Source of the DNA: Mucilaginibacter_A sp041088075
GTDB lineage: Bacteria; Bacteroidota; Bacteroidia; Sphingobacteriales; Sphingobacteriaceae
Direction of reading: 5' to 3'
Assembly (NCBI RefSeq): GCF_041088075.1
Contig: NZ_JBGCVY010000022.1
Span: 14,715-78,714 of the forward strand
Length of the DNA: 64,000 nucleotides
Positions within the stretch are counted from its first letter, which is position 1; each line of letters opens with the position of its first letter. The notes under the pieces were generated by a model. That model worked only from the letters and a program-made list of their open reading frames with translations, made no database searches and was not told where the DNA came from. Below, piece by piece: positions 48,082 to 57,666 of this stretch. A program made the position numbers and the translations under genes.

Positions 48082-51000
48082 TTAAACCTTTTCAAGCCTG
48101 CTGTTTTTGATGATAGATTTGATACTGCGCAGCGGCACGATGACCCAGGTTGGGCGGTTGTTCAGCTCGTAGTTCAGTTCGTAAATGGCTTTTTGCAGCA
48201 GGAAAGTTTGCAGCAAAACCTCCAGCCCTTCCAAATCTTTGGGGATAAAAGAAGCATTGCCAACCGTTTTGAGATAAGCTTTCATAAAAAAACCGCTGAT
48301 GTAGTGGTACCATTGCTCTACAAAAGGCAGCAGTTTGCCGATGTCTTCTGGGCGGATCTGGTTGTCCAAAAACAAGCTGCCATAAGCGGCATAATGGAAA
48401 GAACGGACCATGCCGGCCACATCGCGCATGGCAGAATATTTCAGCCTTCTTTCGCTGTAGCTTCGGGCGGGTTCGCCTTCAAAATCCAAAATCAAAAAAT
48501 CTTTACCGGTAAACAAAACCTGGCCCAAATGGTAATCGCCATGGATCCGGATTTTCGTAACATCGATCTTTCTACTGTATATTTTTTTAAGCACCTCCAG
48601 GATTTCTTCCTTCATGCCCAGCACTTCTTCTGCTTCCTGCCGTACATTTTCGGGCAGTTTTTTGATGTTTTTGCTGAGGCTTGAAAACGCTACCCGAACC
48701 AGCGATTGCAGCCCGGCAAACAGCGAACGCTGATAGTGCAACGAATATTCTTCTGCTTTAAACGCCGGCAATTCTTCTCCCGAAGCTAAAGCCAGGTGCA
48801 TTTCCCCGGTGCGGATGCCAAGCGTGTTTACGTGTTCGGCAACCGTGCCTTCCAGTAGTTCCTGTATGTTTTCCGGTACTTCTTCAAAAGCAACAGGCTC
48901 GATCAAACTTCCTTTCAGTTCCTGCGAAATCTGGGAAAGATCAGGATTCGACAACAGCTTCTCGTTAAAATTATCCAGCCTGTCCAGCATATATTCCCAA
49001 CCGTCGCTGTGGCTTTTTACCATTTCCTGCATCATGCCCAGCACCATGGTTTCGTGTCCGAACTTCCATTCAATGGCACCAATAAACTCCGGAATGTGTT
49101 TAAAATGCGCATGATTGGTGAGGAACTGCGTAATTTCTACATCCGGGTTGATGGCGCGGTCTACCTTGCGGTAAATTTTTAAATAATACTTGCCATCATA
49201 CGTGATCGAGGTATTGCTTTGCTCGGCCGAAAGCACTTTTGGCTTGGTTTGCGGCTGTTCTTCAATATGCTGTTTTAAGCCTTTGTTCCCGTAAAACACA
49301 ATCTCGCCGTTGTTTTGCGGAACAACGTGATGGTTGCCCATGTTGGTAATGATGGCCTGTTGCAAATCAATGCCGTAAATGGCATCGTACAATATGCCTT
49401 CTTCTTCGCCAACTTTTAACAACGTGATGATAGACTGCGGGCAGTTGTCCTGCAGTTTCTGTGCAAGCGGCCCGGTGCCAAAAGCAACAGGCAACTGGTA
49501 CATATCCGGCAAACCTTCGCGGTAAGAAACCTCCATCAGCAGAAAATAAGCGCTGCCTTCCTGCAACGGCACATGTGCATGATCAACAATTCGGATGTTT
49601 TCCATACCGCGCGCTTTGCCGCCAAACCAGCGCAAACGCATTAGGTAATCGGGCAAAATTTGTTTTTCTAACTGTTCGATGGTTTCCCGCTCGGTCAGGT
49701 CTTTCCATTTTTGTAGGGCTAAACGATGCACTACGGTTTCCTGTGCTGTTTCTACCTGTGCTTTTTCCAGTTCAAAAACCTGGCAGGCGTAAGGGCCGAG
49801 GGTGAAGAAATAAGGCTGGTCTTCGCGAATTAACGGGAAACGGTTGCGGCTCAATATTTCTACCGGAATGTAGCCTTTGTAAGCATCCAAATTAATTTCG
49901 GCCGGTTGGGTAAACCGGGAAAGATTGGCAACCACCAGCATCACCTGCTCACCGTAACTGCGGGTGAAGGATAGAATCTTAGCATTTTCGGAAGTAACAA
50001 ATTTCATATCTCCGCGGCCGAACGCTTTGTATTTTTTCCGCGTGCTGATCACCCTTTTCATCCACCAAAGCAAAGAAGAAGTGTTCCTGGATTGGATTTC
50101 CACGTTCACCGATTCGTAATGAAACTGCGGATCCAAAATCAACGGCAAATACAACTTTTGTGGATTGGCTTTTGAGAAACCGGAGTTACGGTCAGATGTC
50201 CATTGCATCGGTGTCCGAACGCCGTCGCGGTCGCCCAGATAAAAGTTATCGCCCATGCCAATTTCATCGCCATAATAAATAACGGGCGTACCGGGAAGGG
50301 TGAACAGTAAGCTATTTAACAACTGGATTTTGTTCCGGTTGTTTTCCAGCAAAGGCGCCAAACGATGGCGGATTCCTAAATTGATCCGCGCTTTTGGGTC
50401 TTTTACGTAAACGCGGTACATGTAATCGCGTTCCTCGTCGGTAACCATTTCCAACGTCAGTTCATCGTGGTTCCGCAGAAAAATTGCCCATTGGCAAGTA
50501 TCAGGAATGGCAGGCGTTTGATCAAAAATATCCGTAATCGGGTAGCGGTCTTCCATTTGCAGTGCCATAAACATACGCGGCATTACCGGGAAATGGTAGT
50601 TCATCTGGCATTCGTCGCCATCGCCAAAATACGCCGCTGAATCTTCGGGCCACATATTTGCCTCTGCTAAAAGAAGCGTTCCGGGATAGCGTTCGTCCAC
50701 ATATTTTCGCAGCTTTTTCAGGAAAGCATGTGTTTCGGGCAGGTTTTCGCAATTGGTGCCATCGCGCTCAAAAAGATAAGGTACGGCATCCAAACGGAAA
50801 CCGTCCACGCCCATTTTGCACCAGTAATCCATAATCCGAAAAACCTCTTCCTGCACCAACGGGCTATCATAATTCAAATCCGGCTGGTGATGGAAAAAGC
50901 GGTGCCAATAATATTGCTGTGCTACCGGGTCCCAGGTCCAATTGGAAGCTTCAAAATCCTGAAAAATGATACGGGCATCTTTAAACTGTTTCGGGTCGTC

Positions 51001-51417
51001 CGTCCACACATAATAATTTCTTTTGTCAGACCCTTTTGGCGCTTTCCGTGCCCGCTGGAACCAGGGATGCTGATCGGAAGTATGGTTGATGACCAGCTCC
51101 GTAATTATTTTTAAGCCTCTTTTATGGGCTTCTTTTAGCAATTGTTTAAACTCTTTGATATCGCCGTAAGAAGGGTTGATGTTGTAATAATCAGCAATAT
51201 CATAACCGTCATCTTTTAACGGCGAAGGATAAAAAGGGAGCATCCAAATGGCCGTAATACCGAGGTCTTGCAGGTAATCCAGCTTTTCCATCAGCCCTTT
51301 AAAATCACCGATGCCATCGCAGTTGCCATCGTTAAACGCTTTGATATGCAGTTCGTAAATTACGGCATCTTTATACCAGTGCAATTTATCGTCTAATACT
51401 GTTCTTTCTTCGGACAT
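48082..51417 (-). CDS. treS: Trehalose synthase / maltokinase fusion
   Basis: A 1111-residue fusion. Residues about 5-560 are a GH13 TreS: YELHIKAFNDGNCDGIGDF, DGFRLDAVPYLFERDGTNC (catalytic Asp), LLAEANMWPED (Glu) and FLRNHDELTL. It interconverts maltose and trehalose. Residues about 570-1111 are a maltokinase (Pep2/Mak) with KIRIHGDYHLGQVLFTGKDFLILDFEGEP, the ATP/Mg-binding block. Together with GlgE (next gene) it forms the trehalose-to-glucan pathway, making maltose-1-phosphate. ATG at 51417 is used; a TTG upstream is ignored. Contains an exact repeat (48246-48257). Confidence 0.93.
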   Translation of the reverse strand: MSEERTVLDDKLHWYKDAVIYELHIKAFNDGNCDGIGDFKGLMEKLDYLQDLGITAIWMLPFYPSPLKDDGYDIADYYNINPSYGDIKEFKQLLKEAHKRGLKIITELVINHTSDQHPWFQRARKAPKGSDKRNYYVWTDDPKQFKDARIIFQDFEASNWTWDPVAQQYYWHRFFHHQPDLNYDSPLVQEEVFRIMDYWCKMGVDGFRLDAVPYLFERDGTNCENLPETHAFLKKLRKYVDERYPGTLLLAEANMWPEDSAAYFGDGDECQMNYHFPVMPRMFMALQMEDRYPITDIFDQTPAIPDTCQWAIFLRNHDELTLEMVTDEERDYMYRVYVKDPKARINLGIRHRLAPLLENNRNKIQLLNSLLFTLPGTPVIYYGDEIGMGDNFYLGDRDGVRTPMQWTSDRNSGFSKANPQKLYLPLILDPQFHYESVNVEIQSRNTSSLLWWMKRVISTRKKYKAFGRGDMKFVTSENAKILSFTRSYGEQVMLVVANLSRFTQPAEINLDAYKGYIPVEILSRNRFPLIREDQPYFFTLGPYACQVFELEKAQVETAQETVVHRLALQKWKDLTERETIEQLEKQILPDYLMRLRWFGGKARGMENIRIVDHAHVPLQEGSAYFLLMEVSYREGLPDMYQLPVAFGTGPLAQKLQDNCPQSIITLLKVGEEEGILYDAIYGIDLQQAIITNMGNHHVVPQNNGEIVFYGNKGLKQHIEEQPQTKPKVLSAEQSNTSITYDGKYYLKIYRKVDRAINPDVEITQFLTNHAHFKHIPEFIGAIEWKFGHETMVLGMMQEMVKSHSDGWEYMLDRLDNFNEKLLSNPDLSQISQELKGSLIEPVAFEEVPENIQELLEGTVAEHVNTLGIRTGEMHLALASGEELPAFKAEEYSLHYQRSLFAGLQSLVRVAFSSLSKNIKKLPENVRQEAEEVLGMKEEILEVLKKIYSRKIDVTKIRIHGDYHLGQVLFTGKDFLILDFEGEPARSYSERRLKYSAMRDVAGMVRSFHYAAYGSLFLDNQIRPEDIGKLLPFVEQWYHYISGFFMKAYLKTVGNASFIPKDLEGLEVLLQTFLLQKAIYELNYELNNRPTWVIVPLRSIKSIIKNSRLEKV

Positions 51418-51442
51418 ATTTTGGTTGTGTATTTTATAAAAA

Positions 51443-53392
51443 TTATTGTTGGACAAGGAAAATATGGGCAGGCATTAAATAAGGGTTCAGTTGGACGAAA
51501 TTCCATTCGCCCTGCCAGGTGTAAGTATCGCCGCCCAATAAATCCTGCACCTGAAAAGGCTTGTTGTAATCTAACCCAATTTTTGATAATGGGAGTTTTA
51601 CCCTGGCACTTTGCGTGTTGTGTACATCCAGGTTTACAGCGATAATTAACAAATTATTGGTTTGCAGATCAAGCTTTGTGTAACAGATGATCTGGTCGTT
51701 GGTCGTCTCGGCAAATTCAATGTTCCAGGTGCTTTGCAGGGCCGTGTTGTTTCTGCGGATATTGTTTAAACGCGTGATAGTTTCGCCAATGCGCGTGTTT
51801 CTGTCCCAGTCCCAATGCCTGATCTCGTATTTTTCATTGTCAACGTATTCTTCTTTTGTGCCGTGCGGTTCGTTGATGCCGAACTCGTAAACCGGGCCGT
51901 ACAAACCGTAGTTGGAAGACAAAGTAGCGGCCAAAATCACGCGCATAACGTGTGCGTTTTCCCCGCCGTGAATTAAAGCAGGCGGCAGAATATCCGGTGT
52001 ATTTGGCCAGAAATTTGGGCGGAAATAATAGCGCATGTCGGTTTTGGTCAGCTCCGTCATGTATTCCTCAATTTCATGCTTGGTATTGCGCCAGGTAAAA
52101 TAAGTGTAAGATTGGTTGAAACCGATTTTCGCCAGCCGTTCCATTATACGCGGACGGGTAAAGGCTTCGGCCAGGAAAATAACTTCGGGATGTTGTTTGC
52201 GTACTTCGCCGATCATCCATTCCCAAAAGTGGAATGCTTTGGTATGCGGGTTGTCAATCCTGAAAATGCGGATCCCTTCATCAATCCAAAAATCGATGAC
52301 GCTTTTCAGTTCCTGCCACAGGTTTTGCCAGTCGTCCGTCTCAAAATTAAAAGGCAAAATATCCTCGTATTTTTTGGGCGGGTTTTCGGCGTACTGCACC
52401 GTTCCGTCCGGCCGCCACTTAAACCATTGCGGGTGTTGTTTTACGTAAGGATGGTCGGGCGCGCACTGGTAGGCAATGTCCATCGCGAGCTCGATGCTTC
52501 TTTTACCGGCCTCTTTTATGAGTGCCCTGAAATCGCGTACCGTTCCCAATTGCGGATGGATGGCTTTGTGGCCGCCTTTTCGGTTGCCGATTGCCCAGGG
52601 CGATCCCGGGTCTTCCGGCCCGGCGGTTAACGAATTGTTTCTGCCTTTTCTGTTTTTCTCACCAATGGGGTGTATGGGCGGAAAGTACAGCACATCAAAA
52701 CCCATTTTTTGCACACGCGGCAACAGTTGGATGACATCGCGAAAAGTGCCGTGTTTGCCAGCTTCGGCAGCGGCCGAACGCGGGAACAATTCGTACCAGG
52801 TGCTGAAGCCCGCTTTTTTTCGTTCTACCTCGATTTTATAAGTCGTTGGGTAAACGGTAACCAAATCCTCCTGCCGAAACTGGTACATTACTTTGGCAAC
52901 TTCCTCACTCAAAGCCAAAACCACGCTTTGCGCCGGGCTTTCTGCCTGTTTTAACTCATCTGCCCAGGCCAAAAGTTCCGCTTTGTTGGTTTCGTTTCCA
53001 GCTGCGGCCTGCTCCAATAACTGAACGCCGATTTGCAGTTCGACCGCGATATCCTGGCCGGCCTCGTACTTCTTTTGCAGGCCTTTTTTCCAGGTTGTGT
53101 AATGGTCTTCCCAGGCTTTCACCTGAAATTCGTAAAAGCCCAAATGTTCTGCTTTAAATTCCGTTTCCCAATGGTCGTTGTTGATTAGTTTCATCGGAAG
53201 CTCTTTCCACAACGCTTCGGATGTAGGCTTGATAAAAATGCTTGCGGCAATCTCGTCATGCCCGTCGCCAAAAACGTCTGCCGATAAAGTAACAATTTCA
53301 TCCAGCACAACCCTGGCCGGAAATTTTCCTTCTTCAACTTTTGGAAATACGTTGGTGATGATAACCCTTTGTCTGCCTCCTGAATGGATCAT
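51443..53392 (-). CDS. glgE: Alpha-1,4-glucan:maltose-1-phosphate maltosyltransferase
   Basis: GlgE (649 residues) extends alpha-1,4-glucan by maltosyl units from maltose-1-phosphate. The N-terminal domain (DUF3416-like, INNDHWETEFKAEHLGFYEFQVKAW in pieces) is followed by the GH13 barrel with FPRSAAAEAGKHGTFRDV, IRIFRIDNPHTKAFHFW (nucleophile Asp) and VIFLAEAFTRPRIM (acid Glu). It precedes treS by 25 bases on the same strand, so the two steps are co-expressed. No branching enzyme gene is in the window. An exact repeat (52494-52505) encodes KRSIE. Confidence 0.93.
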   Translation of the reverse strand: MIHSGGRQRVIITNVFPKVEEGKFPARVVLDEIVTLSADVFGDGHDEIAASIFIKPTSEALWKELPMKLINNDHWETEFKAEHLGFYEFQVKAWEDHYTTWKKGLQKKYEAGQDIAVELQIGVQLLEQAAAGNETNKAELLAWADELKQAESPAQSVVLALSEEVAKVMYQFRQEDLVTVYPTTYKIEVERKKAGFSTWYELFPRSAAAEAGKHGTFRDVIQLLPRVQKMGFDVLYFPPIHPIGEKNRKGRNNSLTAGPEDPGSPWAIGNRKGGHKAIHPQLGTVRDFRALIKEAGKRSIELAMDIAYQCAPDHPYVKQHPQWFKWRPDGTVQYAENPPKKYEDILPFNFETDDWQNLWQELKSVIDFWIDEGIRIFRIDNPHTKAFHFWEWMIGEVRKQHPEVIFLAEAFTRPRIMERLAKIGFNQSYTYFTWRNTKHEIEEYMTELTKTDMRYYFRPNFWPNTPDILPPALIHGGENAHVMRVILAATLSSNYGLYGPVYEFGINEPHGTKEEYVDNEKYEIRHWDWDRNTRIGETITRLNNIRRNNTALQSTWNIEFAETTNDQIICYTKLDLQTNNLLIIAVNLDVHNTQSARVKLPLSKIGLDYNKPFQVQDLLGGDTYTWQGEWNFVQLNPYLMPAHIFLVQQ

Positions 53393-53444
53393 TGATCTGT
53401 TGTTAGTTTTTAAGATTTTATTTGATTGGCCAGTTTATTCCAGT

Positions 53445-53536
53445 ACTTCTTTTATCGTATAAAAATCAGTGAAGTATTCGGCAAATTTTGTAAACGCGAA
53501 ACCCAATACCAATTTTTATGTGGTAAAAGAAGCATC
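53445..53536. repeat. Facing repeat pair upstream of glgE
   Basis: CTTCTTTTATCGTATAAAAA (from 53447, one-base variant of the core) faces a full-length CCAATTTTTATG copy with exact TAAAAGAAGCAT (53509-53535). The arms can pair at about 17 of 20 positions. It begins about 50 bases upstream of glgE. Confidence 0.75.
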
Positions 53537-53900
53537 GTTGTTGGCCATGTATTTATCACAGGCACAAATATAAATTTAAACACTAACCATTGGCAGGTTT
53601 AAAAAGTTTAACCGGTGGCAAAAAAAATGGACGGGGGGAAATGATTTTGGCCGAAAAAGAACAACCCGTCCAAAGCTTTTTATAGAAAGACGTTTTATAA
53701 CACAGAACCAAAAACCGGGCGGTAAACAACAGCTAATCAGTACAATTAAAAATATATTTAACAAATGATTAACTTTTTTTATCGGTTGCCGTAAAAGAAG
53801 GAGGTTAAGACAGATTAATTTCTAATTAAGATATTTTTAAGGTAAATGGAACTGTTGAAACAGTTTTTGACATCAAATTTTTTCACCAATTTAATAGGGG

Positions 53901-53912
53901 TAAAAGAAGCAT
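53901..53912 (+). repeat. Exact 12-bp repeat before the exporter gene
   Basis: TAAAAGAAGCAT exact, with a degenerate copy (TAAAAGAAGGAG) at 53792. The 679-base gap between glgE and the wza-like gene holds only these repeats, A/T-rich DNA and the promoter box at 54007; the small frames in it look spurious. Confidence 0.85.
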
Positions 53913-54006
53913 CAACAGTTTCTTGTCAAAGCATAAACCGTGTTTCCGCTTCTTTAATTTAAAATTAACCTGTTGTTTTAATTTTCCGTAAAATGATAAT
54001 TTAATT

Positions 54007-54014
54007 TACTTTTG
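54007..54014 (+). promoter_or_regulatory. Possible -7 box for the polysaccharide cluster
   Basis: TACTTTTG matches TAnnTTTG, 57 bases before the ATG of the wza-like gene. The -33 region (TTTTCC) is a poor match. Confidence 0.4.
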
Positions 54015-54071
54015 AAAAAATTTGTATTCTGTATTGGAGTGGTGCAACCCATGCTCTAATCGTTTAAATGT

Positions 54072-56546
54072 ATGAACAAAGCAACTATTCTTGTTTTTTT
54101 ACTTTCTGTTTTCATCAGTTTTTGTGCGATAAAAACAGCATCGGCACAAACCAACCTGGATAATATTTCTACCATTAATGTAGATAACCTAAGCGACCAG
54201 GATCTTAAGCAACTATTGCAGCGGGCGCAAAATGCCGGTATTAGTGATACAGAGTTGTTGCAGCAGGCGCAGGCCAGGGGAATGGCCAACGGGCAGCTTC
54301 AAAAACTACAGGCCAGGATCATCCAAATCCGAAAAAGCAGTACGGCCGGCAACAGTTTGTCGGACACGATCCTTGCCGGCAAAAGAAATTTAAATTACAA
54401 GCCAGAGGTTGTAGATACCACGAACCGGGTTAACCTTTTTGCAGATTTAAAGCCTAAAATATTTGGCGCCGACCTTTTTAAAGGCAAAAACAATTCTTTT
54501 GAGCCTAACCTTAAACTGGCAACCCCGCTAAATTATATCATCGGGCCTGACGACCAGCTCAATATCAACGTTTACGGCAACTCGCTGGTTAACTGGCAAT
54601 TGAGCGTTTCTCCCGAAGGCAATATTAATATCCCCGGCATTGGTATTATAAACGTGGCCGGAAAAACAATCGAAACAGCCACAACTTTGATTAAAGCTAA
54701 ACTTGCGGCAAACAATTATGCCATCGGCCGCGGAACAAATGTGCAGGTAAGTTTGGGCAATATCCGCAGCATTAAAGTCATCATGATCGGGCAGTTGGAA
54801 AGGCCGGGCACGTACACTTTGCCTTCGCTCGCTACTGTTTTTAATGCCTTGTATGCAGCTGGCGGCCCAAGCGAAACGGGAAGTTTCAGGCAGATTGAAG
54901 TAATTAGAAACAACCGTATCATCAGGACATTGGATGTTTACGATTTCCTTACGAAGGGCAACCAGAAAGACAACATTGCTTTGCGTGACCAGGACGTGAT
55001 CCGCGTGCCTACTTACAAAACCCGGGTAGAATTGTTGGGGCAGGTCAAGATTCCGGCCTTGTTTGAGGTTTTGCCGGGCGAAAGCTTTCAAACTGTTTTA
55101 AATTTTGCCGGCGGTTTTACCGATAGCGCCTATGTGGCAAGGATAAAAATTTCTCAGGTAAGCGGCCAACAGCGCAAACTGACAGACTTGGTAGAAGCCG
55201 ATTATTCAAATTATATGCCTTTGCGCGGCGATGTATATTACATAGAATCTGTGCTTAACCGTTTTGTAAACCGGGTTACCATTAACGGTGCCGTGTTTCG
55301 CCCGGGCGAATACGAACTGCAAAACGGGTTGACCTTAAACCAGTTGATTGAAAAAGCGGCCGGTTTGCGGGAAGACGCTTTTACAGAACGCGGTACGATT
55401 ACGAGGTTAAAGCCCGATAACAGCACTGAGTTGATTTCTTTTAGTGTAAAAGATGTGCTAAACAAAGCAGTAACCATCCCATTGCAAAGGGAAGACGTGG
55501 TTTTTATTTCTTCTATTTTTGATTTGCGCAACAAATATCAGGTTACGATCAACGGGTCGGTAAGAAAGCCTGGCACCATTGATTTCTCACAAAACATGAA
55601 ATTGGAAGACCTGATTTTGTATGCCGGTGGTTTTGCAGAAGGGGCCAGCCCGAAACGGATTGAAGTGGCCCGAAGGGTATATAATGCTGACCCGGAATCA
55701 AAAAACAGTAAAGTTGCACAGGTTTTTAGTGTCAATGTGGATAGCCAGCTTAAACTTGCCGGTGTTGATTTTGTGCTGCAGCCTTTTGATATAGTTTCGG
55801 TGTACAGCCTGCCGGGCTTTGAAAAACAAAGGACCGTAAGGGTAGAAGGCGAAGTGCTGTATCCGGGGTCTTACACCATTCAAACCAAAGATGAAAAAAT
55901 CTCGGATTTGGTTAGGCGTGCCGGTGGTTTAACCGTCTCGGCCGATGTACAAGGCGGTTCCTTAAAAAGGAACAACATTGCTATTTTAGGTGTTGATAAA
56001 AATAAAACCGATACCACGGCCTTAAGATTGGAAAGGAATGAGCAGGTGAGCCGTTTGAGAAGGACCAACAGAGGCGATACAACAAATACCAATAATTTGC
56101 AGCCCCGCAATAATTATGTGGGTATCAACCTTGAAAAAATAATAGAAAAACCAGGTACAAAGATTGATTTAATACTGGAAGATGGCGATGTTTTACGGGT
56201 GCCAAAAGAGCAGCAGGTTGTACGCGTAAACGGCGAAGTGCTTTATCCAAGTGCCGTTGTTTACAGCAAATCAAAATCGTTTAAGTCTTATGTCTATAAT
56301 GCAGGTGGTTTTTCATCCAATGCCTTAAAAAGCGCTGCTTATGTGGTTTATCCAAACGGAACGGTAAAAGGGACGAAGAAAATCCTTTTCTTTAACAATC
56401 ACCCAAGTATCAGGCCGGGAAGCGAAATTTTTGTGCCGAACAAACCTAAAAACCCGGCCAACACCATTCAAACAATTTTAGGTGTTACAACAGGTTTAGC
56501 TTCCTTAGGCGCTATTATTTTAGGGATAATAAGTGTTACCAAATAG
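54072..56546 (+). CDS. Wza-like polysaccharide export protein with SLBB domains
   Basis: An 824-residue outer-membrane/periplasmic protein. The signal peptide ends at TASAQ. Residues about 35-100 are a helical segment (LSDQDLKQLLQRAQNAGIS). Residues about 150-240 are the Poly_export domain (YIIGPDDQLNINVYGNS, PGIGIINVAGKTI). Several SLBB domains follow (VRVEGEVLYPGSYTIQ, VVRVNGEVLYPSAVVY), and the C-terminus is a hydrophobic helix (TTGLASLGAIILGIISV). It should form the export channel for the polysaccharide made by the downstream genes. The signal peptide is written through the variant repeat (54130-54141). Confidence 0.9.
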   Translation: MNKATILVFLLSVFISFCAIKTASAQTNLDNISTINVDNLSDQDLKQLLQRAQNAGISDTELLQQAQARGMANGQLQKLQARIIQIRKSSTAGNSLSDTILAGKRNLNYKPEVVDTTNRVNLFADLKPKIFGADLFKGKNNSFEPNLKLATPLNYIIGPDDQLNINVYGNSLVNWQLSVSPEGNINIPGIGIINVAGKTIETATTLIKAKLAANNYAIGRGTNVQVSLGNIRSIKVIMIGQLERPGTYTLPSLATVFNALYAAGGPSETGSFRQIEVIRNNRIIRTLDVYDFLTKGNQKDNIALRDQDVIRVPTYKTRVELLGQVKIPALFEVLPGESFQTVLNFAGGFTDSAYVARIKISQVSGQQRKLTDLVEADYSNYMPLRGDVYYIESVLNRFVNRVTINGAVFRPGEYELQNGLTLNQLIEKAAGLREDAFTERGTITRLKPDNSTELISFSVKDVLNKAVTIPLQREDVVFISSIFDLRNKYQVTINGSVRKPGTIDFSQNMKLEDLILYAGGFAEGASPKRIEVARRVYNADPESKNSKVAQVFSVNVDSQLKLAGVDFVLQPFDIVSVYSLPGFEKQRTVRVEGEVLYPGSYTIQTKDEKISDLVRRAGGLTVSADVQGGSLKRNNIAILGVDKNKTDTTALRLERNEQVSRLRRTNRGDTTNTNNLQPRNNYVGINLEKIIEKPGTKIDLILEDGDVLRVPKEQQVVRVNGEVLYPSAVVYSKSKSFKSYVYNAGGFSSNALKSAAYVVYPNGTVKGTKKILFFNNHPSIRPGSEIFVPNKPKNPANTIQTILGVTTGLASLGAIILGIISVTK

Positions 56547-56591
56547 TTTATCGGTTTGTGAAAGTAATCATTGTGGTTTAGAGGATACTAA

Positions 56592-57656
56592 ATGGATAAA
56601 AATATTAATACAGACTCCGAAGAAATATCTTTAAAAGAACTCGTTTTAAAAGTAAATTCTGCAATTGCTTATTTAAAAAGCAAATGGGTTTTGATTATGG
56701 TATGCGGTGTTATAGGCGGGTTGTTGGGTTTGGCCTATTCCTTCTACCGAAAACCGCTTTATATCGCAACCAGCACTTTTGTTTTGGAGGATAGTAAAGG
56801 TGGAGGTTTGGGCCAGTATGCAGGTTTAGCATCATTGGCAGGGATAGATATTGGCGGCGGCGCAGGCGGCATTTTTCAAGGCGATAATATTATTGAATTG
56901 TACCGGTCCCGGGTGATGCTGGAAAAAACGCTGCTTAGCCCGGTTGTTATCGAAGGGAAAAAGCAGTTGCTGATTGACCGTTACATAGATTTTTACAAGC
57001 TGCGCGACAAGTGGAAAGAAAAGGACCATATTACGTCCATTAATTTTTATGGCGATCCGGATAAATTTAACCGGAAGCAGGACAGTATCATTTCAGATTT
57101 GGTCGGCCTTTTCAGGACCAAAATTTTGGGTGTTGATAAGATTGATAAAAAACTAAATATTTTAAAAGTGGACGTGGCCACCAATGATGAGCTTTTTTCT
57201 AAAGAGTTTAACAACAAATTGGTAGAAACCGTAAACAACTTTTACACTGAAACCAAAACGAAGAAAAGTTCGCAAAATGTAATGATCCTACAAAAACAAG
57301 CCGATAGTGTAAAACGGGTTTTAAATTCTTCCATCGGCGGCGTAGCTTCGGCTATTGATGCTGCACCGAATGCCAATCCATCGCTTGTAACCTTGCGCGT
57401 ACCTTCCCAACGCAAGCAGGTAGATGTACAGGCCAATTCTGCTATTTATGGTGAAATTGTAAAGAATCTGGAAGTTTCTAAAATTTCCTTACGTCAGGAA
57501 ACACCATTGATCCAGGTAATAGACAAGCCGGTATTGCCTTTGTTTGTTGACCGGTTAGGTAAAGTAAAAGGGTTTGTGGTAGGTGCCTTTTTAGGATGTT
57601 TCTTAATCATCCTGATACTCTCCGTTCGGAAAATATTTAAGGCCATTCTTAATTAA
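56592..57656 (+). CDS. Wzz-type chain-length/export protein
   Basis: A 354-residue inner-membrane protein. Two membrane helices (about 35-55, VLIMVCGVIGGLLGLAYS, and 320-342, GFVVGAFLGCFLIILILS) flank a long periplasmic coiled part, as in Wzz/PCP proteins. FYRKPLYIATSTFVLED and VQANSAIYGEIVKNLEVSKI are conserved blocks. There is no tyrosine-kinase domain. With the Wza-like channel it should control polysaccharide length or export. It begins 45 bases after the wza-like gene. Confidence 0.87.
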   Translation: MDKNINTDSEEISLKELVLKVNSAIAYLKSKWVLIMVCGVIGGLLGLAYSFYRKPLYIATSTFVLEDSKGGGLGQYAGLASLAGIDIGGGAGGIFQGDNIIELYRSRVMLEKTLLSPVVIEGKKQLLIDRYIDFYKLRDKWKEKDHITSINFYGDPDKFNRKQDSIISDLVGLFRTKILGVDKIDKKLNILKVDVATNDELFSKEFNNKLVETVNNFYTETKTKKSSQNVMILQKQADSVKRVLNSSIGGVASAIDAAPNANPSLVTLRVPSQRKQVDVQANSAIYGEIVKNLEVSKISLRQETPLIQVIDKPVLPLFVDRLGKVKGFVVGAFLGCFLIILILSVRKIFKAILN

Positions 57657-57666
57657 CAGGTATAAT

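Noticed and set aside
53576..53764. A 62-codon hydrophobic frame in the gap before the polysaccharide cluster
   Set aside because: No ribosome-binding site, A/T-rich chance hydrophobic sequence, and no similarity that I recognise.
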